30,154 nt of DNA from Nitrospira sp. UBA5698 (GCA_002420115.1 DIHK01000019.1:1-30154); one strand, 5' to 3'. Positions 13,972-21,609 are shown, counted from the stretch's first letter. The notes: a model not told the origin generated them from the letters alone. A program made the numbers and translations.

Positions 13972-14721
13972 CTATTGGTGTTTTGAAGGATCTGATCTTT
14001 CCAGCGTTAGTATTCTACGTCCACTTGCATCGGTTCTGATCTTGAAATTGGCCTGGTTTCGGCTCAGGCACATATCAAGATCTGTGAAATCCGTAATGCC
14101 ACGCTTCAGATCGACCACTTGATTGACGCTTCCTTGATATAAGAATACGAGCGCATTGACTGAATCTGAAACATGTATCTGGCTGCGTTCCTCAATATTC
14201 CAATTCATATTGAGCACCGATTTCACTTTTTCGTTATTCGTGTAAGGTCCAAAAATACAGACCATATCCCATGCAAAGGTGACATCAAGGTCAGAGAAGA
14301 TAATTGTCTTTTGGTTTTCCTTCTGTAGCTGTGCAGACAGTTTGGTTGGGAATGACGCGCGTTCTTTGAAAAACGCATAAGGGGACGTTCCAGTTGCATA
14401 CGTGAAAGTGGTTCCAACGAGGTTCATGAAGGTATCAGGGAGCTTTCGTAGGCCTGGTACGAGTAAGGAAATGAAGAATGCAATCAGGAACACTGAAACA
14501 ATTTTGGGGAAATAGTCGATGCGCCACCTTGAGGGATTATTGGCCTTTAGTTTTCGACTGAACATCACTGCGCAAAACAGCAATATCGACATGGCCGGGA
14601 TAGAAACAGCGAACACCAGAGCACCCTGTCCATCAGTAAGGGTAATCACACAAGATGCCAAGAATATGATGAGCGTGAGGAGTGTCAGAAGTAGAACGCC
14701 AACGGATAAAAGTTTGTTCAT
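13972..14721 (-). CDS. AT-rich membrane protein of unknown function
   Basis: About 249 aa from ATG 14721; the frame is open to 14805, but that extension shows no signal or ribosome site. AGGAGAGG does occur some 20 bases before the ATG, too far to be convincing. Residues 1-24 are a hydrophobic helix ending in LASC, which could be a lipobox. Two more helices follow (ALVFAVSIPAMSILLFCAVM, VSVFLIAFFISLLVPGL). A soluble C-terminal half of about 150 residues contains TIIFSDLDVTFAWDM and DLDMCLSRNQANFKI. Base composition is clearly more AT-rich than its neighbours. With flanking direct repeats this suggests acquired DNA. No family recognised. Confidence 0.7.
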   Translation of the reverse strand: MNKLLSVGVLLLTLLTLIIFLASCVITLTDGQGALVFAVSIPAMSILLFCAVMFSRKLKANNPSRWRIDYFPKIVSVFLIAFFISLLVPGLRKLPDTFMNLVGTTFTYATGTSPYAFFKERASFPTKLSAQLQKENQKTIIFSDLDVTFAWDMVCIFGPYTNNEKVKSVLNMNWNIEERSQIHVSDSVNALVFLYQGSVNQVVDLKRGITDFTDLDMCLSRNQANFKIRTDASGRRILTLERSDPSKHQ

Positions 14722-14818
14722 AAATAAGGATGCTAAAACAGACCTCTCCTTTTGTCTGCAATTATGTGCATCAGGCGAAAGCGCTCTGTGTGGGGTCTGT
14801 TCCATTTAGTAGTTCGGA

Positions 14819-14913
14819 CAGTATCGATAAGCGGACCGGGTTGCTGGTGGCAGGTCAAAGGCACGGTTCCCCGAGACCGCTCAATCGGGCTTTGCGCAGA
14901 AGAGCTTCTCTCG
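14819..14913 (+). repeat. Direct repeat, copy 2 (decayed end of a DUF4282-like gene)
   Basis: Matches 13801-13897 and at protein level still reads SIDKRTGLLVAGQ against SIDTRAGLLVRQG of the intact gene. No upstream part of a second gene copy remains. Confidence 0.65.
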
Positions 14914-15090
14914 ACGCAAGAGACATCTGCCGAATCGACGGGCGCGACGAATGGCGCTGCATCACCCGAATTAGGTCAGGGTGGGGTAGGGTTTGGAGGT
15001 TGGTACTTGGAGAGTTCTTTCGACTCCATCGATGAGGCACGACGAGAGGCGCTCTCGAAGAGGATTGGGCATCTGTCGAGCCGAGCCTGA
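14914..15090 (+). pseudogene. Coding-like fragment without a start
   Basis: A frame continuing from the direct repeat reads QETSAESTGATNGAASPELG, then ESSFDSIDEARREALSKRIG and stops at 15090. The composition looks coding, with a helical, charged end, but there is no plausible start codon with a ribosome site and the 5' part runs into the decayed repeat. It is likely the tail of a disrupted gene. The 141 bases from 15091 to 15231 hold nothing recognisable. Confidence 0.3.
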
Positions 15091-15231
15091 GATAGGCGAC
15101 GATGTCGGCCTTACTGCCTGTTCGACTTCCGAGTTGATGACAGGCTTCAGCTAACTGTTGATCTTCCTAGTGGAGCATCGACACCAACTCGGCTATGGTG
15201 AGCCAGACAAACCTTAATCGAGAGGTAGATC

Positions 15232-15333
15232 ATGCCTGGAATGTTTGGTGATGACCCTCCTCTTCTCCTGATCACTATTGCCGTGGCAGTTGTCGCCCTG
15301 ATTGTGTTTGCCTTTATGACAGCAGGCTTCTAA
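15232..15333 (+). CDS. Tiny single-span membrane protein, 33 aa
   Basis: Begins MPGMFGDDPP and continues with a clean hydrophobic helix LLLITIAVAVVALIVFAFMT, ending AGF. GAGAGG lies about 7 bases before the ATG. Tiny proteins of this build can be subunits or regulators of membrane complexes, or toxins; nothing here decides. It is isolated in the accessory zone. Confidence 0.5.
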   Translation: MPGMFGDDPPLLLITIAVAVVALIVFAFMTAGF

Positions 15334-15395
15334 CACTGGATGCTTTGGATTCCCAAGGCTCCCTGACTGGTCTGATTTCGTGTCAGCACCGGCCA

Positions 15396-15569
15396 CTACC
15401 TAGTTGTGCACGGTGGTCCCTTCCTGTTGATAGTCGATTTTCCAGGACAATTCATGGACAAACCTGTCAACTCCAGCACCGCTTTGTAAGTGCTGTTACG
15501 TTCCGTGCTCTCATGCTGCTTTAGTCTCAGCTCAAGTTCCTCGATCCCTTTTGAGAGTTTGTTGAACAT
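15396..15569 (-). CDS. Small hypothetical protein with a strong ribosome site, 57 aa
   Basis: AAGGAGG sits 6 bases before the ATG at 15569, among the best ribosome sites in the window. The protein starts MFNKLSKGIEELELRLKQHE, a charged amphipathic helix, then STYKAVLELTGLSMN and a basic tail with two cysteines. No family recognised. The tail after residue 40 looks less conserved in style, so a recent frameshift near the end is possible. An AT-rich GTATAAAAT about 40 bases upstream may be its -10 region. Confidence 0.5.
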   Translation of the reverse strand: MFNKLSKGIEELELRLKQHESTERNSTYKAVLELTGLSMNCPGKSTINRKGPPCTTR

Positions 15570-16024
15570 GGTAAGCCTCCTTTTGAGAAGTGGGCACCTG
15601 GCGTTATTTTATACAAAAAGGGTTTCTCTGCGCTGTGTGATTTAACGGGGTCACGAACACGACTCGAAGCCACATGGTCTTTGATGGTCTGTTTGGCAGC
15701 AGGAACGAGACTCACTCGTGGACCATGGTTGTTAGGCACAGGTAAACCAAATTCAGACATGGGAATACTTTCTATCCTCGTATGGATGGTTGATGATGAA
15801 AGAAGGCGGATGGACTGGAGCCAAATGTCCAGTTGGTAAAATCTTTTCAGGGAACGAATGTCCCGACTCAAATGCTGCGTTGACGAGTCGAAAATCCTGA
15901 GCTATAGAAGCGGTGATGCTGGAAGTGTGCCTGCGGCAAGTCAACGCGTGAAATTTGACCATTCTCCGATCCTGGCGTAGTGTGGGTTTTGTTGGGCGCG
16001 ATAAGGCAAGGGAGTAGGATTTTC
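15570..16024. other. 455-base stretch without a supported gene
   Basis: It holds the ribosome site and a TATAAA-like element (about 15610) for the minus-strand 57-aa gene and the upstream region of the coiled-coil gene. A longer minus frame (start candidate about 15760) overlaps the 57-aa gene and lacks a well-placed ribosome site, so it is not called. Confidence 0.45.
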
Positions 16025-16735
16025 GTGACACTTCCCATTCCCCCTAGTGACAGCCTGTATAAGTTCGCTGCAATTGGCGGAATTGTTATTGTGGTTCTAT
16101 CAATGTATGTGCCATGGAAAATGAAATCAGATCTAGCCATTGAGTTACTGGAAATTAACCTGTCGCTCGACAAACTAACGATTGAATCGGAGGGTCTGAA
16201 GAGGGCGCATGAACATCGAGTTGAGGGATTAGAGAATCTAGTAGTTGCTCGCGCTGAGCTAGAGCGCCTGCAGGGAATGATAAATAAGAATAGTGGGATA
16301 GAGAAGAAGTATCTAGATCCTAAAGAAATAAAAAAACAGTTAAAGGAGTTGCAGGCACGGCAAGCGGTGGACATTGCCCAGTTGGAGAAGCTGAACGATA
16401 TGAACGCACGGGCCGAAAGCGATGTTGATAAGTATTCACTCATTTTTTCCAAAATGATCAATTTATCAGGCAAAGCCAAGTTCTTAACTGCACAGAGTGA
16501 TGTGGTGAATCAGTGTTCTTGGTTCACGTTGGGAATAGGTATTATGATGATGAGATTTGGTTTTTGGAACTGGTATTGGAAATCCCAAGTCCACCAAGAC
16601 AGCATTGCTCGGAATCAGGCCGCACAATGGGTCGTGACTCGAGTTTCAAAGTACGAGAAAGAAGAAATCCCTGGCTGGACTGGTTTCGATAACTTTGTGG
16701 GGAGGGACCTAATGGGTAGCTTGCCTGTTGGTTAG
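16025..16735 (+). CDS. AT-rich membrane protein with long coiled coil
   Basis: 236 aa from GTG 16025, preceded by AAGGGAGTAGGA; the frame is open to 15980. A first membrane helix covers about residues 12-31 (AAIGGIVIVVLSMYV). A long charged coiled coil follows, about 38-165, with many heptad-like E/L/K patterns such as KKQLKELQARQAVDIAQLEK. A second helix (WFTLGIGIMMMRFGFW) lies near 180, and about 45 soluble residues end it. Two membrane spans joined by a large coiled-coil loop suggest a scaffold or mechanical role, but no family is recognised. Its AT-richness and place in the accessory zone suggest horizontal acquisition. Confidence 0.75.
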   Translation: MTLPIPPSDSLYKFAAIGGIVIVVLSMYVPWKMKSDLAIELLEINLSLDKLTIESEGLKRAHEHRVEGLENLVVARAELERLQGMINKNSGIEKKYLDPKEIKKQLKELQARQAVDIAQLEKLNDMNARAESDVDKYSLIFSKMINLSGKAKFLTAQSDVVNQCSWFTLGIGIMMMRFGFWNWYWKSQVHQDSIARNQAAQWVVTRVSKYEKEEIPGWTGFDNFVGRDLMGSLPVG

Positions 16736-16744
16736 CCCTCAAAG

Positions 16745-16915
16745 ATGCACTACGCTCATTCAGGCGAACATGCTAAGAAATTCTTTGGCGATCTGAATGA
16801 GCCAGAATTAGCTTCTCGATCCGCCTTGTTAATTTTACGACTTCTGGCTACCGCGTTTGGCATTGTAGCGAGGATTGTCGTACACCAACTCGGCCCGTTC
16901 ATGCTCCGCCCATAA
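16745..16915 (+). CDS. Short ORF following the coiled-coil gene, possibly a gene remnant
   Basis: 56 aa starting 9 bases past the previous stop. The first half, MHYAHSGEHAKKFFGDLNEP, looks coding. The second half overlaps the opposite-strand gene at 16835-17038 and is probably chance. A 9-bp inverted repeat (CTCATTCAG at 16755-16763, CTGAATGAG at 16793-16801) lies inside, which could instead be the terminator of the upstream gene. Low confidence. Confidence 0.25.
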   Translation: MHYAHSGEHAKKFFGDLNEPELASRSALLILRLLATAFGIVARIVVHQLGPFMLRP

Positions 16916-17038
16916 CCGCACGCCATAGACCTCTTGTAACTCCTGCTTGGCCTTCTCGTCGCCCTTTCTCGCCTTTCGAAACAAACTCTGGCGATGCATG
17001 TCTTCTTCTTCTTGACTCAGTGACCACTGTGCTCCCAT
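16835..17038 (-). CDS. Small conserved hypothetical protein
   Basis: 67 aa, with AAAGGAG before the ATG. It is hydrophilic and helical: SLSQEEEDMHRQSLFRKARK, then GDEKAKQELQEVYGVRLW and a basic end. I believe near-identical small proteins recur in related genomes, but this is recall. Function unknown; no membrane segment or metal-binding motif. It follows serS on the same strand, 148 bases away, with a hairpin between them, so it is probably separately expressed. Confidence 0.7.
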   Translation of the reverse strand: MGAQWSLSQEEEDMHRQSLFRKARKGDEKAKQELQEVYGVRLWAEHERAELVYDNPRYNAKRGSQKS

Positions 17039-17056
17039 TTCAGCTCCTTTGTTGTA

Positions 17057-17075
17057 CTCCGCTCGCTTAGCGGAG
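17057..17075 (-). terminator. Hairpin between serS and the 67-aa gene
   Basis: Arms CTCCGCT (17057-17063) and AGCGGAG (17069-17075), loop CGCTT. It may end the serS transcript, or act in the leader of the small gene, whose ribosome site starts about 10 bases on. Confidence 0.35.
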
Positions 17076-17186
17076 GGCGGTTGTACACGAGTTAGACTCG
17101 CAATTCAAGGTGTGAGGAATTCGAAATTGTCCAGGGTGGTAGGCGCAGATTTCGGGCAATCTAACGGAAATGCGGCAGGGAGAGGT

Positions 17187-18473
17187 TCATTCTTTGGTAA
17201 TTCTTTCCTGACCTCCCATAAATGGCCGTAACACCGGTGGAATATCAACCGATCCATCAGGCTGTTGAAAATTTTCCAAGATAGCTACTACGGTGCGCCC
17301 AACCGCTAGGCCGGACCCGTTGAGCGTATGGACAAAGTCGGTCTTCGCGTCCTTTTTCCCTCCGGTCGGTCGATACTTGATGCTCGCGCGTCTGGCTTGA
17401 AACGATTCGAAATTACTGCAGGACGAAATCTCTCGATACTGTTGTTGAGACGGGAGCCACACTTCAAGGTCATAGGTCTTGGCGGCAGAAAATCCCATGT
17501 CTCCGGAGCAGAGGGCCATGACACGATAGGGAAGATTCAAGTCCTGCAAGATCGATTCTGCGTGCCCTGTCAGTCGCTCAAGCTCCTCATAGGACCGATC
17601 GGGTGTGGTGAACGCAACGAGTTCCACCTTGTTGAACTGGTGGAGTCGTATGAGGCCTCTGGTGTCTTTTCCGTAGGATCCCGCCTCTCGCCGAAAACAG
17701 GGTGTATAGGCGGTGTACCGCAGCGGTAAACGGTCTCCGCTCAGGATCTCTTCACGGTGCAGATTGGTGACCGGCACTTCCGCGGTGGGAATGAGGAAGT
17801 AGTCTTCGTCTTTCAGACGGAAGAGATCTTCTTCAAATTTGGGAAGCTGACCGGTGCCTGTCATCGTCGATCGATTCACCATGAGAGGCGTGATCACCTC
17901 ACGGTAACCATGGTGGGTTGTATGTCGATCAAGCATATAGTTGATCAATGCACGCTCGAGTCTGGCGCCGGTGCCACTCATGACGGAAAATCTGGCTCCG
18001 GCAATCTTTGCGGCCCGATCAAAATCTAAGATGCCGAGGTTCTCTCCGATTTCCCAATGGGGTTTGGGGGAATAGGAAAACGACGGGATGGTTCCCCATC
18101 GACGCACTTCAACATTTTCTGATACATCAACCCCCACCGGGACGGAGGCATGGGGGAGGTTGGGGATGCGGAGGGCGGCATCGCTCAGCGCCTCCTCGAC
18201 CGTTCGCAACGTGCCTTCGGCCTCTTTGATACGGTCTCCCACCTGCTTCATCGCGGCCATGGCGGCTTCAGCCGGTTCTTTGGCTCGGCGTAAACGGGCG
18301 ACTTCTTCAGAGCCTTTATTCAGTTCGAATCGGAGTTGCTCAACCTGCGTGGTGATCGTTCGTCGTTGCTCGCTTAACTGTTGGATGTCATTCCACTGGA
18401 CGTCGTGTCCGCGTCGTCCCAGAGTGGTGCGGATCTGGTCGAGATTGTCACGGAGCTGTTTCAGATCGTGCAC
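17187..18473 (-). CDS. serS: Seryl-tRNA synthetase
   Basis: 428 aa, normal bacterial length, GTG start with AAAGGAT 5 bases upstream. It charges tRNA-Ser, and tRNA-Sec where present. The N-terminal coiled-coil arm (about 1-105, QLRDNLDQIRTTLGRRGHDV and a long heptad region) grips the long variable arm of tRNA-Ser. The class II core shows motif 1 around GARLERALINYMLDRHT, TAEVPVTNLHREEIL, motif 2 in CFRREAGSYGKDTRGLIRLH with FNKVEL, EISSCSNFESFQARR, and motif 3 in GSGLAVGRTVVAILEN. Both tRNA-Ser genes of this window lie within about 9 kb. Confidence 0.98.
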   Translation of the reverse strand: MHDLKQLRDNLDQIRTTLGRRGHDVQWNDIQQLSEQRRTITTQVEQLRFELNKGSEEVARLRRAKEPAEAAMAAMKQVGDRIKEAEGTLRTVEEALSDAALRIPNLPHASVPVGVDVSENVEVRRWGTIPSFSYSPKPHWEIGENLGILDFDRAAKIAGARFSVMSGTGARLERALINYMLDRHTTHHGYREVITPLMVNRSTMTGTGQLPKFEEDLFRLKDEDYFLIPTAEVPVTNLHREEILSGDRLPLRYTAYTPCFRREAGSYGKDTRGLIRLHQFNKVELVAFTTPDRSYEELERLTGHAESILQDLNLPYRVMALCSGDMGFSAAKTYDLEVWLPSQQQYREISSCSNFESFQARRASIKYRPTGGKKDAKTDFVHTLNGSGLAVGRTVVAILENFQQPDGSVDIPPVLRPFMGGQERITKE

Positions 18474-18600
18474 AGGCTATCCTTTCAAAGCTCGTCGTTC
18501 GCCCTTCGATAACACTCTGGGCTGTGAGCCTGCCCATCGATGTTTCTCAGGGCTGAGAGCTTGTCAAACGGCCGAACGGTGACGCGCGCGCGAAGCGCGA

Positions 18601-18691
18601 GTCTCCCATTGCCGAAACACTTGAAATCGGAAACTCGAAACATGAAACGTACAGGCCATTTCGCCACAAAGAGTCGTGAATAATACGGGCT
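18601..18691 (+). repeat. Dispersed repeat, copy B (right part), upstream of the radical SAM gene
   Basis: 18601-18666 matches 19905-19970 closely, with an exact 37-base run (18630-18666 and 19934-19970) beginning GAAACTCGAAACATGAAACG. The end GTCGTGAATAATACGGGCT (18673-18691) is the right-end type of copy A. The remaining gap between serS and the radical SAM gene (18474-18792) has no gene; its part next to serS also looks repeat-derived. Confidence 0.7.
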
Positions 18692-18792
18692 CGGTTTCCG
18701 AGTGTCAACGAAACGGCCACGGTGCCGCATCGGGCTCTTCTCGCCACGCTGAGGTTTGACATCAATCGGGCATGGGGGAGAGGATAGGCGCG

Positions 18793-19806
18793 ATGCGCAG
18801 GATTTCTAATCCCCCCAACCCCTTTGAGTCTCGGCATCGGGACCTACTTGAGCCGGCGAGTGTAGCCAAGCTGATGCTCTATACGGACGATAGCCGGGAG
18901 ATTCTCAATCGGAACGACAGTCCTGATTTGCCGTTTCGCTGGAGTGTGAACCCCTACCGCGGCTGCTTTCATGCCTGCGCCTATTGCTACGCCCGTCCCA
19001 CTCATGAGTATTGGGGGTTTGGTGCTGGAACCGATTTTGAGAGTAAGCTTGTCGTCAAGCAGGATGCGCCACGGTTACTTCGGCAAGCCTTCGAGAAGCC
19101 TTCATGGAAGGGAGAGCTGATTGTATTTTCCGGAAACACGGACTGCTATCAGCCGCTCGAAGCCAGTCATGGATTAACCCGCGCCTGTCTGGAAGTGTGT
19201 GCCGAGTATCGAAATCCGGTCGCAATCATCACGAAAGGAGCACTGGTGCTGCGCGATCTTGATGTGCTTCGTCGATTGCAACGAGAGGCCTGGGTGCTGG
19301 TGTACTTCAGTATTCCCTTTTCGTCCGACGAGGTGGCCCGCAAGCTCGAACCACAAGCCCCATCGATTACCAAGCGGTTTGCTGCGATGAGCCTGCTGGC
19401 GGCAGCCGGTATTCCGACCGGCCTATCGATTGCCCCGATTATTCCCGCGGTGAATGAAGAGGATATTCCGGATTTGCTGGAACGGGGAGCCCATGCCGGG
19501 GCCTGCACCGCGACCTATAGTCTGTTGAGATTGTCGGGGAGTGTGGAGTCGGTGTTTGTCGATCGACTCGCGGAGGCTTTCCCGGAACGAACTGCAAAAA
19601 TCACCAATCGTCTCCGTGAAGTGAGAGGGGGAACATTGACAGAGGGCCGATTTTTCAAGAGACAGGACGGACAGGGGCCCTACTGGGATTTGATCACACA
19701 GCTCTTTGAGCTTGCGAAGCGGAAAGCAGGATTTCCAGACGATGGTATGAGTCCCATCTCGGAAACATTTTGCCGTCCAGGTCAGAGGCAACTCTCTCTG
19801 TTTTAG
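18793..19806 (+). CDS. Radical SAM protein of the PA0069/SPL-like family
   Basis: 337 aa from ATG 18793, preceded by GGGAGAGGA; an in-frame ATG at 18772 is possible. The iron-sulfur motif is CFHACAYC (C-x3-C-x2-C), set in NPYRGCFHACAYCYARPTHE as in spore-photoproduct-lyase-like and PA0069-type proteins. Further family blocks: GFGAGTDFESKLVVK, FSGNTDCYQPLE, AIITKG, YFSIPFSSDE and APIIPAVNEEDI. It uses S-adenosylmethionine and a 4Fe-4S cluster to start radical chemistry; DNA repair is suspected for the SPL branch, but the substrate of this subfamily is not established. Its TAG stop is the start of repeat copy C. Confidence 0.9.
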   Translation: MRRISNPPNPFESRHRDLLEPASVAKLMLYTDDSREILNRNDSPDLPFRWSVNPYRGCFHACAYCYARPTHEYWGFGAGTDFESKLVVKQDAPRLLRQAFEKPSWKGELIVFSGNTDCYQPLEASHGLTRACLEVCAEYRNPVAIITKGALVLRDLDVLRRLQREAWVLVYFSIPFSSDEVARKLEPQAPSITKRFAAMSLLAAAGIPTGLSIAPIIPAVNEEDIPDLLERGAHAGACTATYSLLRLSGSVESVFVDRLAEAFPERTAKITNRLREVRGGTLTEGRFFKRQDGQGPYWDLITQLFELAKRKAGFPDDGMSPISETFCRPGQRQLSLF

Positions 19807-19994
19807 CCCGCATGATTCATGAGTGTTTCTTCTGCAATCGTCGATGTGTCGAAGCAATAGGCTACGGCGCTCGTTGATCGTGATGCGGGCCTCGTGGAGC
19901 GCGGGTCTCACGTTGCCTACACACTTGAAACCTGAAACTCGAAACATGAAACGTACAGGCCATTTCGCCATGAACCGTCATGATACTGTAGGCT
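19805..19994 (+). repeat. Dispersed repeat, copy C, after the radical SAM gene
   Basis: The left end AGCCCGCATGATTCATGAG (19805-19823) overlaps the TAG stop, exactly as copy A overlaps the stop at 5530. The sequence after it (TTCTTCTGCAATCGTCGAT) also parallels copy A. The right end (19977-19994) is a decayed inverse match. It shares 66 bases with copy B. Confidence 0.7.
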
Positions 19995-20012
19995 AATTGG
20001 GAGACATGAACC

Positions 20013-20378
20013 ATGAAGCATAATCCAGGTTTCTTGAAACTCGTCGACCAGGCGAAGCAGCGGGTGAAAGAATGCAGCGTGGCTGAGGTGAAGACCCGTC
20101 TGGACCGGGGTGAGCAGTTTCATTTCATCGATATCCGTGAGGATCATGAGTTTGCTCAAGACCATGCCAAAGGCGCCAGGCATCTTGGGAAGGGAATTAT
20201 CGAACGGGATATCGAGTCAGTGGTGCCCGATCAGCAGGACGCTATCGTGCTGTATTGCGGGGGAGGTTATCGATCAGCTTTGGCGGCTGATGCACTGCAA
20301 CAGATGGGATACGAGAATGTGCTCTCAATGGATGGAGGAATTCGCGCGTGGCGGGAAGCTGGTTTCCCACTTGAATAG
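20013..20378 (+). CDS. Single-domain rhodanese-like protein
   Basis: 121 aa, cytosolic. The rhodanese fold shows FHFIDIREDHEFAQDHAKGA, the active-site loop LYCGGGYRSALAA with catalytic Cys, and LSMDGGIRAWREAGFP near the end. Rhodaneses carry sulfane sulfur on the cysteine for sulfur transfer; free-standing members of this kind are usually general sulfurtransferases. A link to the nearby molybdopterin genes, which need sulfur, is only a thought. GGGAGAC lies upstream of the ATG. It converges on ompH/skp with a shared terminator. Confidence 0.9.
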   Translation: MKHNPGFLKLVDQAKQRVKECSVAEVKTRLDRGEQFHFIDIREDHEFAQDHAKGARHLGKGIIERDIESVVPDQQDAIVLYCGGGYRSALAADALQQMGYENVLSMDGGIRAWREAGFPLE

Positions 20379-20381
20379 CGA

Positions 20382-20401
20382 AGCCCTGTATGCCCAGGGC
20401 T
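20382..20401. terminator. Bidirectional terminator between rhodanese and OmpH/Skp genes
   Basis: Arms AGCCCTG (20382-20388) and CAGGGCT (20395-20401), loop TATGCC, then ATTTGTT on the plus strand. It overlaps the stop of the minus-strand gene and lies 3 bases past the plus-strand stop. Confidence 0.6.
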
Positions 20402-20948
20402 ATTTGTTGACTCGATCAAACTCCTTAATGACCTGCTCCGTGATATCAATCGCATCCTTGTGATAGATCACGATCTTGACGGTCTGCTCGCTGCCTTTAT
20501 CGACAACGAGTGCGACTCCACCTTTTTCAGCGACCGTTTGTGTCGCAGCGGAGATTTTCTTCATATACTCATCGACTAATTCCTTCTGCTTCTTCTGGAG
20601 CTCCAGATTGAATTCTTGCGCACGTTTCTGGAAGTCCTGGACCTTGGTTCGGAACTGCCCCTCCTTCTCCTTCTTCTCTGTGTCGGTCCACTTGGGGGCC
20701 TGTTCCTTCAGCTGCTTCTCGGTGTTGCGGAGCTCTTCTTCATCTTTGCCCAGGAGTTTCTGCCTGGTCGACACATATTCTTTCAGTCCTTCAAGCGCTC
20801 GCTTCCCTGCCTTAGATTTTTCCAGCACCGATTGCGGATCCACGACTCCCATCTTAAATTCAGCAGCCTGGCCGAATGACGAAAAGAGGAGGGGCATGGA
20901 AACAAACAGGACGGCAAGAACACATGATCGGAACGCAAACATGGACAT
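20400..20948 (-). CDS. OmpH/Skp-family periplasmic chaperone
   Basis: 182 aa, with AGGAGA close before the ATG. Signal peptide with core CVLAVLFVSMPLLFSSF ending GQAA. The mature part starts FKMGVVDPQSVLEKSKAGKR, the hallmark of OmpH/Skp, followed by a long charged coiled coil (about 55-130) and the closing block VALVVDKGSE..VKIVIYHKDAIDITE. Skp trimers hold unfolded outer membrane proteins in a tentacle cage. A client such as LptD, encoded in this window, is plausible but not shown. A good promoter lies upstream. Confidence 0.9.
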   Translation of the reverse strand: MSMFAFRSCVLAVLFVSMPLLFSSFGQAAEFKMGVVDPQSVLEKSKAGKRALEGLKEYVSTRQKLLGKDEEELRNTEKQLKEQAPKWTDTEKKEKEGQFRTKVQDFQKRAQEFNLELQKKQKELVDEYMKKISAATQTVAEKGGVALVVDKGSEQTVKIVIYHKDAIDITEQVIKEFDRVNK

Positions 20949-20990
20949 AATGTCTCCTGTATGTGATCACCAACACGAGGAAGCGTGGGC

Positions 20991-21020
20991 AGAATAACCG
21001 TGGATCAATTGGTCTGTCAA
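20991..21020 (-). promoter_or_regulatory. Promoter for the OmpH/Skp gene
   Basis: On the minus strand a consensus TTGACA (21015-21020), 18-base spacer, TATTCT (20991-20996). The transcript would start near 20984, about 36 bases before the ATG. Confidence 0.55.
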
Positions 21021-21032
21021 GCGAATGGCAGG

Positions 21033-21443
21033 TTACCAGGAATCAAAACTGATGGGTTCTTCGCGAATCCAGATTTCGATCCCGTGTTGCCATTTCAATC
21101 GCCGTGCGACTGCGTTCAGCGCGCGTCCGTCCGCGTGGGTAGGATCGAACGGATCACGAATGTGCTTCAATTTTTCCTTTTTGAGCGGGGGCTTCAATCC
21201 AAGGTCCTTCATCGCAAGGGCCACCAGGTTCAATTGGAAGAAGCGTGGTGTTTGATTCAGCTCCACCAATGTGACTTCTACCGACTCAGTTGAAGCTCGA
21301 TGCGTGCGGTAGAGCTCAATCACACGGCCTTTCAGGTGTGTCCGTTGCGACTCGGTGAATTCAAGCAAGGCCAACTCTACGAGGAGCGCGTTGGTCGCGC
21401 CATTGAACGACGGCATGTCGAGCAGTTTGCTGAGAAATCCCAT
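21033..21443 (-). CDS. Conserved-looking protein of unknown function
   Basis: 136 aa, soluble. GCGAGG lies about 7 bases before the ATG. The sequence is mainly helical (MPSFNGATNALLVELALLEF, RTHLKGRVIELYRTH) with a basic middle (LKPPLKKEKLKHIRDPFDPT) and a C-terminal strand region HGIEIWIREEPI. No catalytic motif, signal peptide or membrane span is seen, and I do not recognise the family. It is on the same strand as OmpH/Skp but separated by that gene's own promoter. Confidence 0.72.
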   Translation of the reverse strand: MGFLSKLLDMPSFNGATNALLVELALLEFTESQRTHLKGRVIELYRTHRASTESVEVTLVELNQTPRFFQLNLVALAMKDLGLKPPLKKEKLKHIRDPFDPTHADGRALNAVARRLKWQHGIEIWIREEPISFDSW

Positions 21444-21609
21444 TGAAATCCTCGCGGCAAGATCGTGAAGTCGTCATCCGGAAGCCCGTTCCTTCTCAGG
21501 AAAGACCTGAAGGCTTCGGGAGAGTGTACTGAAACAGGTCGTGTTTTTCTAGACTGCAAAAAGAGGGGGATGACGGCCCAGGATCAGTCGAAATGTCACC
21601 AGCACCCCG

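Noticed and set aside
15527..15871. 114-aa minus-strand frame upstream of the 57-aa gene
   Set aside because: It overlaps the 57-aa gene, which has a far better ribosome site; no well-placed site precedes its own Met codons.
15868..16479. 203-aa minus-strand frame, Ser/Phe-rich
   Set aside because: Antisense of the coiled-coil gene; the Ser/Phe bias is what the reverse of Glu/Lys codons gives.
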